64,000 nucleotides of DNA from Ensifer adhaerens (GTDB lineage Bacteria > Pseudomonadota > Alphaproteobacteria > Rhizobiales > Rhizobiaceae): the NCBI RefSeq assembly GCF_020035535.1, contig NZ_CP083350.1:2862501-2926500 (forward strand), given 5' to 3'. Shown piece by piece: positions 62,330 to 64,000 of the stretch; within the stretch, counting starts at the first letter, position 1; every line of letters begins with the position of its first letter. Made by a program: the position numbers and the translations under genes. Below the pieces are notes generated by a model, which saw only the letters and a list, made by a program, of their open reading frames with translations, ran no database searches and was not told the origin of the DNA.

Positions 62330-62844
62330 GCGCGGCCGACAGTGTTTTCGCCAGGCCTGTGTCGCCGGACAATTTCGCGCGTTACGGCAAGGTCTATGAT
62401 CTGACCGGCGACACCGATCCCAAGGTCGTCTGGACCGCCGGTGACGGATGGAACGATGGCTTCTCCAAGACGCCGGTGATCGATGGCGCGGGCCATCTCG
62501 GCATTACGCGCGGCGGCGGCGCGCCGTGGCACTGCCGCGCAATGGAGCGGCATCCGCAAACGGAAGAGGCCATCTTCTGCCTCGCCGAACCGGTTGTCCT
62601 CGCCGTCGCCCCTGCGTCGAATGCCGCGGCGCCGGATCGCAATGAGATCGAGGCCTTCGTGGTCGCCCCGGGGCAAGCTGTGGTGATGGACCGCAACGTC
62701 TGGCACGACGCCTGCCGCGGCGTTTCGGGACCGACCCCCTACTACTGGATGGCTATTTGCGGCCTCGGCGAAAATCCCTGGGTGCCGGTGACCGGTGGAC
62801 CGAAGCTGGTGCAGGCGATCCCAGCCGGAGGAGCGAGTGTATGA
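62326..62844 (+). CDS. Ureidoglycolate-lyase-like (AllA) cupin protein
   Basis: 172 residues. It starts VFARPVSPDNFARYGKVYDL, the usual AllA opening, and has APWHCRAMERHPQTEEAIFC with metal-type His/Glu, LAVAPASNAAAPDRNEIEAF and AVVMDRNVWHDACRGVSGPT. AllA releases urea from ureidoglycolate, but no other allantoin gene is present here, so a related lyase reaction on another compound is more likely. ATGA overlaps join it to the genes on both sides. Confidence 0.82.
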   Translation: MSAADSVFARPVSPDNFARYGKVYDLTGDTDPKVVWTAGDGWNDGFSKTPVIDGAGHLGITRGGGAPWHCRAMERHPQTEEAIFCLAEPVVLAVAPASNAAAPDRNEIEAFVVAPGQAVVMDRNVWHDACRGVSGPTPYYWMAICGLGENPWVPVTGGPKLVQAIPAGGASV

Positions 62845-63785
62845 CAAGCTTCTTCATCGGCGACGTCGCGCTCGACGAATATTACACCGCCGATCGCTGG
62901 CCGGGCCGCGCCGACAAGGGCATGGTCAAGGAGCTCCCTGCTGAAGCCGGAGGTTCCATCGCGAACGCTGCGGTCGTGCATGCGGGCCTCGGCGGAGAGA
63001 CGCAGTTCATTTCGCTGCTCAACGACAGCCCTCTGTCGCAACGGCTGATCGCCGATTTGAAGGATAATGGCGTCGGGGTCGATCACATGCTGATCGATCC
63101 TGCCATTCCCGAATCGCGGAACTTCATCTTCCTCGTCGATGGCGAACATGTCGTGTTGACGGTGGAGATGGGCGAGCAGCCGATGTGGCTCGACCCCGCT
63201 GCTCTCGACGCTTTGCGCCAGCCAGGCTTTCTCTACACGACGCTCTATCGCGTCCGCCGTCTCCATGCGCGAACGGAGCAAGGCGTGGTCAAGCAAGCCG
63301 TTCTGCTTGCCGATCTCCGCCAGCATGGCCGCCGGGCCATCTTCGATCTCGACGTCGGCGGCTGCACGCCACAGGACATGCCGTACCTGACCGGTGCTGC
63401 GGTCGTCATCTTCAACCAGGTTGGCTTCCGCGCTGCCTTCGGCCATGACGACATCACGATGATCGGCGACTGGATGCAGGCGCACGCGATCGACTGGGTC
63501 GTGCGCACCCTTGCCGCAGATGGCGCCGAGGCCCGCAACGGCGACACGGTCCTTCGCGTACCCGGCTTTCCGGTCGAAGTGGTCGACGTCACTGGCGCCG
63601 GCGATACCTTCGGCGGCACGTTGACCTGGTGTCTCTCGCAGGGCCAGACAATCGAGGAAGCACTGGACTTCTCCGTAGCCGCCGCCTCCCGCTCCGTCAC
63701 TATCCACGGCCCACGGGCAGGCAAGGCAACCCCGCAGGACATCCGCCGCTGGCACGACAACGAGCGTCGGCAGAGAGCCCGGTAA
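62841..63785 (+). CDS. PfkB family carbohydrate/nucleoside kinase
   Basis: 314 residues from ATG 62841, which overlaps the previous stop and follows GGAGGAG. The N-terminal beta-sheet lid and the GG motif AEAGGSIANAAVVHAGLGGE are present, and the anion-hole/catalytic motif DVTGAGDTFGG places the base at Asp255. It phosphorylates a hydroxymethyl group of a sugar or nucleoside. The product may be the substrate of the BtpA-like barrel in the same operon. Confidence 0.92.
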   Translation: MTSFFIGDVALDEYYTADRWPGRADKGMVKELPAEAGGSIANAAVVHAGLGGETQFISLLNDSPLSQRLIADLKDNGVGVDHMLIDPAIPESRNFIFLVDGEHVVLTVEMGEQPMWLDPAALDALRQPGFLYTTLYRVRRLHARTEQGVVKQAVLLADLRQHGRRAIFDLDVGGCTPQDMPYLTGAAVVIFNQVGFRAAFGHDDITMIGDWMQAHAIDWVVRTLAADGAEARNGDTVLRVPGFPVEVVDVTGAGDTFGGTLTWCLSQGQTIEEALDFSVAAASRSVTIHGPRAGKATPQDIRRWHDNERRQRAR

Positions 63786-63812
63786 CCGGAGGCGTCACCG
63801 GAAAGGCAGTTT

Positions 63813-63838
63813 GGGGCGCGGTATTGTGGCCGTGCCCC
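63813..63838 (+). terminator. Possible terminator of the block-8 operon
   Basis: GGGGCGCGG (63813-63821) pairs with CCGTGCCCC (63830-63838), one G-U pair, 8-base loop, 28 bases after the kinase stop. No T-run follows. The last 160 bases of the window hold no gene I can support. Confidence 0.4.
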
Positions 63839-64000
63839 GCCCTAAGCCGGCAGCATCTGTTCGCGTGTGCCAGAGGCGTGTGCCAAGTGCCGCACGGCAG
63901 CGAACCAGTGTCGAGAGTAGCTTGAACAGTGGAACTCTATTCAAATCCCCAGCATCCGCCTATTCGCTGCATCGTCCGTACCTGCACCGGCAAAGTCGTC

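Overview
The window looks like an accessory, catabolic part of a high-GC alphaproteobacterial genome of the Rhizobiales (Sinorhizobium/Rhizobium/Agrobacterium type). This is judged from strong GC3 codon use, many ABC importers of the Liv, Pot, Dpp and His classes, and Avi_7169/Avi_7170-type peroxidase-like proteins. There are no rRNA, tRNA, ribosomal or replication genes, so a megaplasmid or chromid is more likely than a core chromosome. This is inference from gene content.

Layout. (1) 1-847: the 3' end of a TetR gene and a small basic protein. (2) 847-12300: an amidohydrolase divergent from an acyl-CoA-dehydrogenase-like enzyme with its own EtfB, EtfA and ETF:quinone oxidoreductase, an AraC regulator, an aldehyde dehydrogenase and a GTP-type PEP carboxykinase. 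Together they form an oxidation-to-quinone module with a gluconeogenic exit. (3) 12369-25547: a LacI-controlled block with an SDR, a Liv-type importer, a GST, an intradiol dioxygenase, a beta-keto-acid cleavage enzyme (BKACE), a quinone-reductase-like enzyme, a cupin, a gamma-carbonic-anhydrase-like protein and an alpha/beta-hydrolase whose expected nucleophile is Ala. Repeated GCAATCG-type palindromes mark the LacI regulon. (4) 25634-35984: an opine-dehydrogenase-like enzyme, LysR, a Pot-type importer, a flavin monooxygenase-like protein, a CMD/AhpD-like pair and a MATE exporter. (5) 36102-37479: an exported RidA-like protein divergent from TetR across a perfect 22-bp inverted repeat.

(6) 37561-44640 is a plastic island. 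It holds two near-identical IS30-family elements, each with its own 3-bp target duplication, on either side of an ISNCY-type element. It also holds a dif-like (XerC/XerD) candidate site, a ParDE-type toxin-antitoxin pair, a TumE remnant with intact TumA, a decayed resolvase, and a set of short repeats bounded by AAAAAGCAACA/TGTTGCTTTT.

(7) 44649-57733 is a peptide and D-amino-acid scavenging cluster: two Dpp-type binding proteins, one DppBCDF machine, a creatininase-family amidohydrolase, an MlrC (M81) peptidase, a DppA (M55) D-aminopeptidase, a DadA-like oxidase, and an XRE-cupin regulator with matching GGAAA-N4-TTTCC palindromes. (8) 58181-63785 is a tightly coupled operon: a His/Glu-type ABC importer, a HutC-type GntR, a BtpA-family TIM barrel, an AllA-like cupin lyase and a PfkB kinase. 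Its substrate is unknown. The most interesting candidates for undescribed biology are blocks 3, 7 and 8, the repeat family, and the dif-like site of block 6.
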